A stretch of 57,203 nucleotides of DNA from an uncultured Alphaproteobacteria bacterium (GCA_947588655.1 CANPYS010000007.1:1-57203), one strand, 5' to 3'. Positions 16,791 through 26,642 are shown, counted from the stretch's first letter. A program made the numbers and translations. Notes: generated by a model not told the origin, from the sequence alone.

Positions 16791-17873
16791 TTAAATTTTG
16801 TTTACACACTTTAAAATAGAGCTATCGCCGTACGAATAAAACCGATATTTTTGCGTCATAGCGTGCTGATAAGCCTCTTTCATTTGTTCCGTGCCGGCAA
16901 TCGCGCAAATCAGCATAAAAAGGGTTGACTTTGGCAAATGAAAGTTTGTGATAATGTAATCAATTACCTTAAACTTGTATCCTGGCGTAATAAAAATGTC
17001 AGTTTCGCCGTTAAACGGATGCACAATGCCGGCATCGTCAGCGGCACTTTCCAAAAGGCGTACAGACGTTGTGCCGACAGCAATAATGCGGCGACCCTCG
17101 GCTTTAGCCTGATTAATACGCCGTGCCGATTCTTCGCTAATAATACCATATTCGGCATGCATTTTATGATTATCTGTATCAGCGGTTTTAACAGGCAAAA
17201 ATGTTCCTGCGCCCACATGAAGTGTTAAGAACACACGTTCCACTCCCTTAGCATCAAGCGCGTCAAGCACATTTTGCGTAAAGTGCAGACCAGCGGTTGG
17301 CGCGGCGACAGCGCCCTCGTATTGGGCATAAACGGTTTGATAATTTTCGCGATCGTTATATTTGTTCCAAAGTCCTTGGCCGGGCTTGTCACGTTTGATA
17401 TAAGGTGGCAAGGGCATAAAGCCATATTGTTTTAAAAGCGAATCCAAGTCATCTGGCGCGCAATTAAAGCGCAAAGTCAGACCATCTTCGCCATTTTTAG
17501 CGAGCACATCGGCAGAAAACCCCGATTTTTCGGGTTCAATCGAGTCGGTATAAAAAACAATGGTATCATTTTCCTTAAGGCGTTTGGCATTTTTAACAAA
17601 GGCGTGCCATGTCAAGCCGTCCACTGGATGATAAAGCGTAACCTCAACATGCGCCATGCCGTGCAAACCGTACAGACGCGCCGGAATAACCTTGGTATTG
17701 TTAAAAACCAAAACATCCCCTTTTTCCAAAATTTTCGGCAAATCATAAAAATGACGATCTATAATTGATTTACCGTCTGAAAAATCAAGCAAGCGTGAGC
17801 TATCACGCGGATTTGCAGGTTCAGAGGCAATCAAACGACGGTCTAAATCAAAGTCAAAAAGGTCAACACGCAT
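16791..17873 (-). CDS. queA: S-adenosylmethionine:tRNA ribosyltransferase-isomerase
   Basis: QueA transfers and isomerises the ribosyl group of S-adenosylmethionine onto preQ1-modified tRNA to give epoxyqueuosine, the penultimate step of queuosine synthesis. It has 360 residues against about 350 usual. Motifs are MRVDLFDFDL at the start, FNNTKVIPARL, EGAVAAPTAGLHF and AVGTTSVRLLE. I chose the ATG at 17873 to match the family N-terminus. The usual partner tgt is not adjacent. Confidence 0.95.
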   Translation of the reverse strand: MRVDLFDFDLDRRLIASEPANPRDSSRLLDFSDGKSIIDRHFYDLPKILEKGDVLVFNNTKVIPARLYGLHGMAHVEVTLYHPVDGLTWHAFVKNAKRLKENDTIVFYTDSIEPEKSGFSADVLAKNGEDGLTLRFNCAPDDLDSLLKQYGFMPLPPYIKRDKPGQGLWNKYNDRENYQTVYAQYEGAVAAPTAGLHFTQNVLDALDAKGVERVFLTLHVGAGTFLPVKTADTDNHKMHAEYGIISEESARRINQAKAEGRRIIAVGTTSVRLLESAADDAGIVHPFNGETDIFITPGYKFKVIDYIITNFHLPKSTLFMLICAIAGTEQMKEAYQHAMTQKYRFYSYGDSSILKCVNKI

Positions 17874-17904
17874 TTTTTTAAACAAAATTCTTTACACGAA
17901 AGCA

Positions 17905-17933
17905 TTTATATGGTATTATTAAGCATAAAGCAA
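17905..17933 (-). promoter_or_regulatory. Putative promoter of the queA-GGDEF unit
   Basis: On the reverse strand, TTGCTT (17933-17928) and TATAAA (17910-17905) are spaced by 17 bases, about 30 bases upstream of the queA start. Confidence 0.5.
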
Positions 17934-18018
17934 GAAGATTTTTTTATATTATTTTCCAAAGTTTTGAACAAAATTTCCATTTTTTTGGAAAAATTGTCAT
18001 TTTTTCGGCAAAAAGTTC

Positions 18019-18047
18019 TTGCAATTAAAAAAAAACTATGATATATT
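18019..18047 (+). promoter_or_regulatory. Putative promoter of the 1020-residue protein gene
   Basis: TTGCAA (18019-18024) and TATATT (18042-18047) are separated by 17 bases, giving a leader of about 30 bases to the ATG at 18085. Confidence 0.5.
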
Positions 18048-18084
18048 CACTCGCAGTTAAACATTTTTGAATGGAGATACTCTT

Positions 18085-21000
18085 ATGGCTGAACAAGTTA
18101 GAGAAATGAATTTTGATGAAGCTGTTAAGCTTTTAACAGATGGGCTTTGGATTTTATCGCAAGAAGAAATTTCAAAAGCATTGAAAATTGTGCGTGCTCA
18201 AAATCCTAATCATCCGCTTTTGAAAAAGGTTGAAACTGAACTTAAGGTTAAAAAGGCTGAAGACGAGGCTCTTCAATATGCCTCTAATTTAGAACGTGTG
18301 GAAGCTCTTAAAGAAACTTATGATTCTTTCGTACAAGATAAAGAAAATGAATCTGATACAACTGCCTTAATTAATGCAACTGAAATTGAAGATGAAAAAG
18401 GCGAGGTTTTAAGTCCGGAAGCAGCCCAAGAACATTTTAAGAATCTTTATGAAAATGCACAAGAAAAGGCTGTTATCAGCATTGCATCAGATCCTGAAAC
18501 CAGCAAAAAAACAGACGAAGAATTAAAAGCTGACTTTAAAGACAGAACAAAGACTATATTCTTTACTGACTTTGCCGCTATTATTGCCGGCTCTCAAATG
18601 GATAAACCCACAAAAGCCGAGCAAAAAGTTGGTTCGCAGGCGTTTAACGCGTTTATCACTCGTCAGGTTGAAAAGGCTCAAACCGTTATTGGGAATATCC
18701 TTACAAACAATAATGGCAAATTACGCGCTAAATCAGATGCCTTTATTGCATCGGCGCTTCATACAGAAGATCAAATTGCTAACCACATTAAAGATTTGAG
18801 CAAAAAATTAAAATCTAAATATGTGAAGGCTTCTGAAAAAGCGACTGAAATTTATCAAAAAGTCGCATCAACGTGGCAAACAAAACTTAATTCATTGCGC
18901 AACAAAGCCAGAGCGCTTTGGAAAACCCGTTATGATATTATGAAAAACATCAAAAACAGCTTGAAAGATAACAAGTATAAATTGATAACAGATGCCGGTA
19001 TGGCTTTTGCCACCTTAGGTCTTATGCCTGCCGCCGGTGCTGCAATTGCCACTTACGCGGCATATCATGCGGCTGGTTCTTGGGTATGGCCTGTGGTATC
19101 TGAAATGCGCAAAATGAACCGCGAAAGAAAACAAGCTGGTGAAGCTAAATTACCTTTCAAAAAGCAGTTTATGTTGGCTTGGCGTGCTAAAACTGGCGAT
19201 CCCAAAAAGTCTTGGCGTGAAAAGCTTAAAGATCCTACGGCGCGTACATACTTCATCAGTGGCGCTGTCAACACGATTGGCGCTATTGTGGGTGCAAGCG
19301 TTTTGTCACAAATTGTCAAGGCACATAACGCCACACAAGCTGTTGCAGATACTGTCAACGGTGTCACACGCGGCACACGTCGGGCTATCTCTTTAGGACG
19401 TGCTGGTATGGCGGCTTTTGCTGGTGTAACGGATGGTACAACGGATAAAGTTATTGCCAACAGATTGGCAAAGAAACTTGAACAAGTTCAAGATCCGGAG
19501 GAAAAAGCCAAACTTCAAACCCAAATTGCCACTTTAAAGAAAGGGGCGAACATGAAATTTATGGGCGCAGGTATAGGCGTTGCTGCAGCTATTATTGGAC
19601 AAGCGGCAATGGGTTATTTTGCCAACAATAAAGTTGAAGTCAGCCCTGAAGAAGTGAATGCGGCTTTAAACACAGGCAATACCACCCTCTCGCCTGATGA
19701 GATTGTTCGTAACGGAAACTTGGGCAAAGCCTTTAGCTTCCAAGATTCGCTCTTAAACAAGAACGATACAACCAACTTGATGCCTATTGAGCCGGCAACA
19801 GACACTTCAGGTCTTGAACATGCCAATGCGCTTTTGGACGGCGAATTTGCATCTGATATGGCTCAACCTGAACCTTTCCCGACAGAATGGAACAAAGACA
19901 TGGGCATTACCCAAAAACAGTTTAAAACTTTGGTTTCCACAATGGAAGGTAGCTTAAAAACAAATAACATCACGCTTGATAATGCTTATATCAATCTTGA
20001 TGAATCCATGTCATATTTTGACGGTATGACTAAAGAGCAGGTTTTATACAAATTCAACCGTTTGTATGCCTTTATGCGCAAAGCTGTTAATGTTGGCGAT
20101 GGAACATATCGTGAAACACCGTCCGGCGAGGCTTATCTGCAAGGCAAGTTCACAAAACTTGGCTTTGAGAGCGATAAGGTTGCCGAATTAACCGCTTTTG
20201 CTCAAGAGCACACTTATGATTCCAAATCTGCTTTGAAAGAAGCGTTAGAAAACACCTTCGGTGACGATTTGAACGCCAAGCAAACAAAAGAAGTGATGAT
20301 GGTCATTGGTAGCAACGCACGTTTCTATCAACATGGTGAAGAAATGGAAGCCATGCTCAAAGCTTTAAGTTGCGGCGAGGCATTATCTGAAGAAAACGCC
20401 AGCAAAATGAAAGCGTTGTTTGTTGAAACAGATGCTTTGTTCAAGACAGGTAACCGTCAAGTTATTATGACAGGTATGAACTTGGAAAACTGCAATGACG
20501 ATAATGGTCAATGGCACAATGTGGCACAAAAAGTTGTGGAAGAAAAACAGGAATATCGCTTTGTAGAACCCACAACAGAATCTACATCTGAACCTACACC
20601 TGAGCCTAAGCCTGAGCCTGTGGTAACACGCTCTATGGAGCCAGTTGTTAAAGAACAAGAACAAGCACCAGAACCAACACCGACACGTACGATTGAAAAA
20701 GTAGCTGGTAAAGGTGTTGAAACAGTAACTGGTGAAAATAAAGACGTATGGCGCAAAACTGTTGGTGAAACAACATACACGGGTTCTCATAACCCTGATG
20801 TTTCGGATGGTGCCACAACTGTTTCGGAAAAAGTTAAAGGCGCAGGTAGTGCAAACGCACGCGCTGTAAACTACGAGGCGGCAGATTCTTTTGAAAAGGT
20901 CGCCAAGGGTGAAGCTGATTACTCTCAAGAAGCTTTCCGAACAACGGCTGAAAGCACTCAACAGCCTGAAACATCAGACGATGTTTCTTCAAAAACAGCG

Positions 21001-21147
21001 GCTGAAAAAGAGCCGAAGCAAAGCTGGCGTGAAAGAAGAGCGGAAAGACGCGCTGAAAGAGCAGCAAGACACGCGACAGGAAATGCAGGAAATCGTAAAA
21101 TTGAAAGAGTTGTTCTTACTGGAGAACAATTGTATTCAGGCCGTTAA
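18085..21147 (+). CDS. Large hypothetical protein with hydrophobic core segments and charged tail
   Basis: I do not recognise this 1020-residue protein. Residues 1-290 are charged and helical. There are three Ala/Gly-rich hydrophobic stretches at about 297-330, 385-410 and 493-513, which could be membrane-inserting. A mixed globular part (about 600-820) follows, with a region of all-helical pattern. A Pro/Glu/Thr-rich linker (about 832-870, repeated PEP) and an Arg/Ala/Glu-rich tail (WRERRAERRAERAARH near 985-1000) end the protein. It lacks an N-terminal signal peptide. I chose the ATG at 18085 because GGAG lies 8 bases upstream. It is a single-gene unit with its own promoter and terminator. 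The architecture is compatible with an exported or membrane-perturbing effector or a structural protein, but that is speculation. Confidence 0.8.
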   Translation: MAEQVREMNFDEAVKLLTDGLWILSQEEISKALKIVRAQNPNHPLLKKVETELKVKKAEDEALQYASNLERVEALKETYDSFVQDKENESDTTALINATEIEDEKGEVLSPEAAQEHFKNLYENAQEKAVISIASDPETSKKTDEELKADFKDRTKTIFFTDFAAIIAGSQMDKPTKAEQKVGSQAFNAFITRQVEKAQTVIGNILTNNNGKLRAKSDAFIASALHTEDQIANHIKDLSKKLKSKYVKASEKATEIYQKVASTWQTKLNSLRNKARALWKTRYDIMKNIKNSLKDNKYKLITDAGMAFATLGLMPAAGAAIATYAAYHAAGSWVWPVVSEMRKMNRERKQAGEAKLPFKKQFMLAWRAKTGDPKKSWREKLKDPTARTYFISGAVNTIGAIVGASVLSQIVKAHNATQAVADTVNGVTRGTRRAISLGRAGMAAFAGVTDGTTDKVIANRLAKKLEQVQDPEEKAKLQTQIATLKKGANMKFMGAGIGVAAAIIGQAAMGYFANNKVEVSPEEVNAALNTGNTTLSPDEIVRNGNLGKAFSFQDSLLNKNDTTNLMPIEPATDTSGLEHANALLDGEFASDMAQPEPFPTEWNKDMGITQKQFKTLVSTMEGSLKTNNITLDNAYINLDESMSYFDGMTKEQVLYKFNRLYAFMRKAVNVGDGTYRETPSGEAYLQGKFTKLGFESDKVAELTAFAQEHTYDSKSALKEALENTFGDDLNAKQTKEVMMVIGSNARFYQHGEEMEAMLKALSCGEALSEENASKMKALFVETDALFKTGNRQVIMTGMNLENCNDDNGQWHNVAQKVVEEKQEYRFVEPTTESTSEPTPEPKPEPVVTRSMEPVVKEQEQAPEPTPTRTIEKVAGKGVETVTGENKDVWRKTVGETTYTGSHNPDVSDGATTVSEKVKGAGSANARAVNYEAADSFEKVAKGEADYSQEAFRTTAESTQQPETSDDVSSKTAAEKEPKQSWRERRAERRAERAARHATGNAGNRKIERVVLTGEQLYSGR

Positions 21148-21165
21148 TTTCTTGCCTTTCACAAC

Positions 21166-21200
21166 AAAAATCCCCGAAATCATTTTCGGGGATTTTTTTT
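21166..21200 (+). terminator. Intrinsic terminator of the 1020-residue protein gene
   Basis: An 11-bp stem AATCCCCGAAA (21169-21179)/TTTCGGGGATT (21184-21194) is followed by a run of Ts. Confidence 0.9.
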
Positions 21201-21212
21201 AAGTGAAGACAA

Positions 21213-21244
21213 AAAAAATCCCTGATTTAATTCAGGGATTTTAG
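21213..21244 (-). terminator. Intrinsic terminator of the 75-residue protein gene
   Basis: An AAAATCCCTGA/TCAGGGATTTT stem has a short loop and is followed by eight Ts on the reverse strand. It lies just beyond the stop of the reverse gene. Confidence 0.75.
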
Positions 21245-21252
21245 GTTTAGCA

Positions 21253-21480
21253 CTACGATAAATCGTCTCTATCGCGTTCAGCTTTTAGTTCTTCATAATT
21301 GCCACGCTCCAAAAGCTTTTTATAAGCGGCACGCGTGAGAAAATGACAATTAACGTATGCCATAATCTCATCATGATCACCGCGTTCTATGAGCGCAACT
21401 TCTTGTTCTTCCAATGCGGTTTCTTGTTCTTTTGACGCGGTTTCATCTGCACCGAGCGCCAATAAACGATTCTCTTCCAT
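21253..21480 (-). CDS. Hypothetical small helical-repeat protein
   Basis: This 75-residue acidic, all-helical protein has no signal peptide. Its second half (ALIERGDHDEIMAYVNCHFL, then a segment with LLERGNYEELK) aligns ungapped with the 124-residue protein at 7168-7542, so both belong to one small repeat family. A run of alternating EQE/ALEE precedes it. I see no good ribosome site, but a strong terminator follows the gene. Function unknown. Confidence 0.6.
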   Translation of the reverse strand: MEENRLLALGADETASKEQETALEEQEVALIERGDHDEIMAYVNCHFLTRAAYKKLLERGNYEELKAERDRDDLS

Positions 21481-21600
21481 ATTGTTAATATTAATAATTT
21501 AACATAATTATCTTTAAGTGTGAGGAGTATATCAAAACTTATATACAAAATCAAACAAAAAATGAAACCGCCTTTTTATTAAAAAGCGGCTTCATTTTAG

Positions 21601-24600
21601 TTAGTTTTTCTTGGTTTTGGTCTTTTCAGAAGACTTTCCTTGTATCGGCTTTAGTCTTCCTTTGTTTTCCGTCATGGTTTGCACCAAAATATACAACAGC
21701 GGAATAACAATCAAACCACCAGCCGTTCCAAGCAACATGCCATAAAACACCGGCACACCAATCGCCACACGGCTTCCTGCGCCCGCACCTGTTGCCACAA
21801 TCAACGGGAACACGCCCAAAATAAATGTAAACGCTGTCATCAGCACGGCACGGAATCTTTCGCGCGTGCCGACAATCGCAGACTTTTCAATGGTTGAGCC
21901 TTTCATGTGTTCATCACGCGCAAATTCAACAATCAAAATAGCGTTTTTACTCGCTAACCCAATCAACAAAATCAAGCCAAGTTGGGCATAAATACTCAAA
22001 GGTTGAGCGCAGATAAAAATACCAATAAATGCGCCGAGCATAGCCACCGTAACTGACGTCAACACCGAAATCGGCAACATCCAGCTTTCATACTGCGCCA
22101 CCAAGAACAAATAACCAAACAGCACCGCCAAAGCAATCAAAAAGCCCACCTGCCCTTGGTTACGGCGCTCTTGCAAGCTCATACCCGACCACTCATAGCT
22201 ATAACCAGCCGGCAAAGTTTTTTGTGCCAAATCTTCAATAGCCTGCATAGCTTGTCCGCTAGAAACACCCTGCGCCGCCATAGCGGTAATTGTTGCAGAC
22301 GGATATTGGTTATAACGCTCCATACTCCGCGGTGCTTGAATGGTGCGAATATCAATCAAGCTCCCCAAAGGCACCATTTTACCGGTAGCGCTTTGAACAT
22401 AAAGCTTTTTAATGCTTTCCAAATCTTTACGATACGGCCAATCAGCTTGAATCATCACTTTATTAACTTGTGTTCCGATATTAATATCGTTGATATAGCC
22501 CGAACCCAAATAATTTTGCAAAACCGTATAAATACTGCTGATACTAACCTGCATCACTTCAGCTTTTTCTTTATTAATATCAATAAACGCATGCGGTGTT
22601 TCAGCGGTATAAGTTGAAAAGGCATACATCACTTCAGGCAACTGATTAAGCCGCCCCAAAAAGCTCTTAAGCGTTGCCTCAAGCTTTTTAGGATCAGTGC
22701 TATCCAACGATTGCAACCTAAAGTCCATACCACCTGTTGTACCAAGCCCCGGAATAGCCGGAAATTCAAACAAGTTAATATTTGCATCTGGAATAGCATC
22801 AAACTTGGCTTTAATTCTATTCAAAATAGTCGTGGAATATTCCGATGCCGCCGTACGTTCTTTCCAAGGTTTTAAGCGCAAGATATTAATAGCGACATTT
22901 TCGCCCTGCCCTGAAAGCATACTAAAACCCATAATCTGTTGCACAGCTGAAACGCTTTCTTCTGCCATGATCAGAGGCAAAATCTCGTCCATAACCTTTT
23001 GCGTACGCGGTTGAGTCGCGCCCTCTGGAAGCTGAATATTGGTCAAAATCACGCCTTGATCTTCAGCCGGAATAAACGTCGTGTGGCTAAATTGAAGCAT
23101 GATCCAGTTAAAGAACAATAACAACCCAAGCAAAAGCGCAATTACAGTCACTTTGCGCCCAATATACCCAACAATAGCCAAATAGCGGTTGCGTGTCCGA
23201 TCCAATAATTTGTTAAACCACATCAAAGGTCCGTGTTCAACAGGCTTAAGCGGACGCAACAAAGTCGCGCACAAAGCCGGCGAAAGCGTTAAAGCATTAA
23301 TCGCGGAGAACACCACGGCAAATGAAATAGAAATAGCAAACTGCTGATAAATTTTACCAGTAATACCGCCCAAAAAGGCAATCGGCACAAAAATTGCTAA
23401 CAGCACCAACGTTGTGGCAACAATCGGGCTAGAAACTTCTTCCATAGCGCGAATAGCCGCCTGTTTCGGTGTCATTTTTTCATTTTCCATAAGCGTTAAA
23501 ACGCGTTCCACCACCACAATAGCATCGTCCACCACCAAGCCGATAGCCAAAACCAAGCCAAACAATGTTAAAATGTTTAAGCTATAACCCATCGCAAGCA
23601 TCACGGCAAAGGTTGCAAACAACGAAACAGGAATGGTAATAGAAGGCACAAGCGTGGAGCGCCAATCTTGCAAAAAGACATAACACACCGCCACCACCAG
23701 CACAAAGGTCAACAAAAGCGTCCAAACAACTTCTTCAATAGATGCTGAAATATAATCAGTCGCGTCATAAAAGACATTAATTTCAAAATCTTCCGGATAG
23801 AATTTTGAAAGTCTGTCAAGCTCAGCGCGCACCGCTTTCATAGCCTGAATAGCATTTGCGCCTGAAAGCGTGTTTAACGAAATAGCAATAGACGGTTGAC
23901 CATCACGCGTACCTTTAAACATATAGTTTTCAGAACCAATTTCCACACGTCCGACATCTTTAAGACGCACCAATCCACCGTCTTGCTCTGTGCGAACAAT
24001 AATATTTTCAAAGTCTGAAGCCTCGTTTAAGCGTCCTTGCGTCTGGAGTGTATAAACCATCTGCTGATGACCGTCGCCAGGCATAGAACCGACTTGCCCA
24101 AGTGACGGCTGAAAGTTTTGACTTTCAATCACAGACCTTACCTTTTCAATCGGGATATTCAAAGCCGTAATTTTATCAGCATCAAGCCACACGCGCATCG
24201 CCAAAGGCGCGGCGTGCACACTCACATCGCCCACACCATAAACACGGCTTAAGTTGTTTTTGATGTTATTTTCAACATAGTTACTCAAAAATTGTTCGTC
24301 ATGCGTACCATTTGGCGAGCGAACATTCAAAAAGCCCAAAATATCCGAGGATCTGCGCCGCACATTCACACCATTGCGTTGCACGTCTGTCGGCAGTTTG
24401 CTCATAGCCTGTTGCACGCGGTTTTGAACCTTCACTTGCGCCATATCCGGATCTGTACCCACCTCAAAACTAATGGAAAGGCTATAATCGCCCGAGTTTG
24501 AAGATGTGGAACTCATATAAAGCATATCTTCCACGCCGTTGACTTGTTGCTCAATCGGGATGCCAACCGTATTAGCAACCACTTCCGCACTCGCGCCGAT

Positions 24601-24750
24601 ATAGTTTGCCGAAACATTAACCTCCGGCGGCGTAATTTGCGGATAAAGCGAAATCGGCAATGAAAAAATAGAAATCACACCGGCCAAAGTCATCACAACG
24701 GCAATGACAATAGCAAAACGAGGACGCTCAATAAAAAACTTTGAAAACAT
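21601..24750 (-). CDS. RND efflux pump inner-membrane transporter (AcrB/MexB type)
   Basis: This 1049-residue transporter of the hydrophobe/amphiphile efflux (HAE1) family expels drugs and other lipophiles using the proton gradient and works as a trimer. The N-terminus MFSKFFIERPRFA is typical. The proton-relay aspartates appear in VVDDAIVVVE (about residue 405), and the partner lysine in SKNAILIVEFARDE near 935. There are twelve membrane helices and two large periplasmic loops. It is the last gene of a TetR-MFP-RND operon, 41 bases after the adaptor gene. No outer-membrane TolC-like gene is present here. Length is usual, with no sign of decay. Confidence 0.95.
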   Translation of the reverse strand: MFSKFFIERPRFAIVIAVVMTLAGVISIFSLPISLYPQITPPEVNVSANYIGASAEVVANTVGIPIEQQVNGVEDMLYMSSTSSNSGDYSLSISFEVGTDPDMAQVKVQNRVQQAMSKLPTDVQRNGVNVRRRSSDILGFLNVRSPNGTHDEQFLSNYVENNIKNNLSRVYGVGDVSVHAAPLAMRVWLDADKITALNIPIEKVRSVIESQNFQPSLGQVGSMPGDGHQQMVYTLQTQGRLNEASDFENIIVRTEQDGGLVRLKDVGRVEIGSENYMFKGTRDGQPSIAISLNTLSGANAIQAMKAVRAELDRLSKFYPEDFEINVFYDATDYISASIEEVVWTLLLTFVLVVAVCYVFLQDWRSTLVPSITIPVSLFATFAVMLAMGYSLNILTLFGLVLAIGLVVDDAIVVVERVLTLMENEKMTPKQAAIRAMEEVSSPIVATTLVLLAIFVPIAFLGGITGKIYQQFAISISFAVVFSAINALTLSPALCATLLRPLKPVEHGPLMWFNKLLDRTRNRYLAIVGYIGRKVTVIALLLGLLLFFNWIMLQFSHTTFIPAEDQGVILTNIQLPEGATQPRTQKVMDEILPLIMAEESVSAVQQIMGFSMLSGQGENVAINILRLKPWKERTAASEYSTTILNRIKAKFDAIPDANINLFEFPAIPGLGTTGGMDFRLQSLDSTDPKKLEATLKSFLGRLNQLPEVMYAFSTYTAETPHAFIDINKEKAEVMQVSISSIYTVLQNYLGSGYINDINIGTQVNKVMIQADWPYRKDLESIKKLYVQSATGKMVPLGSLIDIRTIQAPRSMERYNQYPSATITAMAAQGVSSGQAMQAIEDLAQKTLPAGYSYEWSGMSLQERRNQGQVGFLIALAVLFGYLFLVAQYESWMLPISVLTSVTVAMLGAFIGIFICAQPLSIYAQLGLILLIGLASKNAILIVEFARDEHMKGSTIEKSAIVGTRERFRAVLMTAFTFILGVFPLIVATGAGAGSRVAIGVPVFYGMLLGTAGGLIVIPLLYILVQTMTENKGRLKPIQGKSSEKTKTKKN

Positions 24751-24791
24751 AGCCCGAGAGTTCCTTTCTTTTTTACTTCGGTTAAATTAAC

Positions 24792-25943
24792 TTATTTCGG
24801 CTGAATTAAAGCCGCGCGGACTTTTGCGCCATTCTGAACACGTTGCAAGCCCTGAATAATGACCTTATCGCCTTCTTTTAAGCCTTCCAACACAACCTGT
24901 TGCGAACCAACCACATCACCTAAAACCAAGCGACGCTCCTCAACCGTATCATCATCAAGCACCACAAAGGTATAAAAACCATGTTCATCTTGAGCCAAAG
25001 AGGCTTGCGGAATCATCACTTTCATTTCAGGATGTTCATGAACCAAAGCAATTTGAATATAGTTGCCCGGCAAAAGCTTCTCGTCGCTATTTTCAAAATC
25101 GCTATAAATAGCAACAGTTGCCGTATCGGTACTCACTTCGTTGTTCACAAAGCGTGAGGTAAAATCTTCAAGCATAATCGTCCCATCTGGAAGCGTTAAA
25201 CGTGCTTTCATAACCTCGCCGTTACCGCCTTCATATTCTTTTTTCAAAAGCAAAAATTCTTTATCCGTCAACGAAAAAGTCACCCGAACCGGACTAACCT
25301 GAACAATGCGCGCCAAAACCTGCGCCGTTGCCGTGGCATAGTTGCCTTTTGTCACAAGCGCTTTGCCGATATAGCCGCTAATAGGGGCCTTAACCTTTGT
25401 ATCTTCCATATCAATTTTTGCCAAGCTCAAACTGGCTTCTGCCTGATTAACAGCCGCCTTCGCGCGCAAAAACGCGCTTTCCGCCGCATCAAACGTGGCT
25501 TTGGAAGCAATGTTTTGCTTTGTCAATTTAATTTGACGGTTATAATTGCGTTCCGCTTCTGTCAGGTTTGCCTTAGCGCTCGCAAGTTCCGCCTCGCGCA
25601 ATTCCAAAGTCGCCTTATAACGATCCGGATCAATCACAAAAAGAACATCGCCGGCTTTTACAAAGCTTCCTTCTTTAAAAAGAACATCATCAACCGTACC
25701 ACTTACTTGTGAAAGCAAATCAACGCTATTAATAGCTTCAACATGGGCAATATGATTTTCAGCCTGCGCCGCCTCTTCCGACTGCACTGCCTGCACCAAA
25801 ACATAAGGCATACCGCCACCCATGCCACCCATAGAATTGCTTGGCGTCATGCGACCTTTCAAATACCAGCCCAAGGCAACGCACACAAACACAATAGCGA
25901 CACGCTTCAAAATCAACTTTTTACTTGGAGTACTAACACGCAT
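24792..25943 (-). CDS. RND efflux periplasmic adaptor (membrane fusion protein)
   Basis: This 383-residue AcrA/MexA-type adaptor links the inner-membrane pump to an outer-membrane channel. It has an N-terminal signal anchor (LKRVAIVFVCVALGWYL), then a Gly/Met-rich linker. The first half of the lipoyl domain is QVSGTVDDVLFKEGSFVKAG, followed by a coiled-coil hairpin (about 115-185) and the second lipoyl half KAPISGYIGKALV, then beta-barrel domains. The frame is open upstream, but the ATG at 25943 has AAAGGA 6 bases before it. It overlaps the 3' end of the tetR-like gene by 11 bases, which fits coupled translation. It has no lipobox, unlike AcrA. Confidence 0.93.
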   Translation of the reverse strand: MRVSTPSKKLILKRVAIVFVCVALGWYLKGRMTPSNSMGGMGGGMPYVLVQAVQSEEAAQAENHIAHVEAINSVDLLSQVSGTVDDVLFKEGSFVKAGDVLFVIDPDRYKATLELREAELASAKANLTEAERNYNRQIKLTKQNIASKATFDAAESAFLRAKAAVNQAEASLSLAKIDMEDTKVKAPISGYIGKALVTKGNYATATAQVLARIVQVSPVRVTFSLTDKEFLLLKKEYEGGNGEVMKARLTLPDGTIMLEDFTSRFVNNEVSTDTATVAIYSDFENSDEKLLPGNYIQIALVHEHPEMKVMIPQASLAQDEHGFYTFVVLDDDTVEERRLVLGDVVGSQQVVLEGLKEGDKVIIQGLQRVQNGAKVRAALIQPK

Positions 25944-26562
25944 TTTCAGTCCTTTCTTTGATGATACCATTAAAAATAATTTTAAAAGATTTTTCCGTAA
26001 CCTCAGATAACTTGGACAAGCACCGATGAGAATGATAACCACTGAGTATGCCCATCCAGTTATTAATCAGCATATGCGCCAAAAGCGCAGACGTAATATC
26101 TTGCGTAATGACACCTTTTTCCTGCAAATTTTGCAAGGCACGGCGAATATGTTCATACCAAAAATCTGTATTTTCCCGAATTTGAGGAACAACCTTTTGC
26201 ATAACGCCTTCTGACCATTCCATCTGACAATTTAAGAAAAAACAAATTTTCAGATTACTTTCCGAACTTTCCATAAACTCTATCCGATAAAGGAAATGGT
26301 TTAAAATATCATTAAGGGTGTCAAAACTTTTCATTTTTTGAATAATAAAAGCCTTTTGACGTTCAAAATAATCATTAATCAAAGCGGCAACCAAATCTGG
26401 CTTATTGCTAAAGTGCCAATAAACTGCGCCTTTGGTTAAATTAATCCGCTTGGCAATTTCCTCAAAAGTTGTTTTGGAGTAACCTTTTTCGCAAAAAGTG
26501 TTTAAAGCCGACTGCATAATTGCCAAACGGGTTGCTTCAGTTTCTTCTCTTGTTTTACGCAT
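25933..26562 (-). CDS. TetR/AcrR-family repressor of the efflux operon
   Basis: This 209-residue regulator has an N-terminal helix-turn-helix (about residues 28-52, TTFEEIAKRINLTKGAVYWHFSNK in shape) and a C-terminal ligand domain of the AcrR/TtgR class. It is the first gene of the operon with the adaptor and pump and presumably represses it until a drug binds. An inverted repeat lies directly upstream. Autoregulation is inferred from position and family. Confidence 0.92.
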   Translation of the reverse strand: MRKTREETEATRLAIMQSALNTFCEKGYSKTTFEEIAKRINLTKGAVYWHFSNKPDLVAALINDYFERQKAFIIQKMKSFDTLNDILNHFLYRIEFMESSESNLKICFFLNCQMEWSEGVMQKVVPQIRENTDFWYEHIRRALQNLQEKGVITQDITSALLAHMLINNWMGILSGYHSHRCLSKLSEVTEKSFKIIFNGIIKERTENAC

Positions 26563-26565
26563 AAA

Positions 26566-26604
26566 ACCTTACCATAAATTAACATTCCAACGGTAGGTAT
26601 AATA
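26566..26604 (-). promoter_or_regulatory. Candidate TetR operator and -10 region of the efflux operon
   Basis: ACCTTACC (26566-26573) and GGTAGGT (26592-26598) form an imperfect inverted repeat next to TATTAT (reverse strand, 26604-26599), a likely -10 box. Binding here would block the operon. I see no good -35 box. Confidence 0.4.
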
Positions 26605-26642
26605 CAAATCAGAAAAAAAGCAAGTTATTTTTTTAAAATTTT

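Noticed and set aside
20383-20961. 192-codon antisense frame with many cysteines
   Set aside because: It lies inside the 1020-residue gene on the other strand and is a by-product of that gene's codon use (repeated Glu/Pro/Thr).
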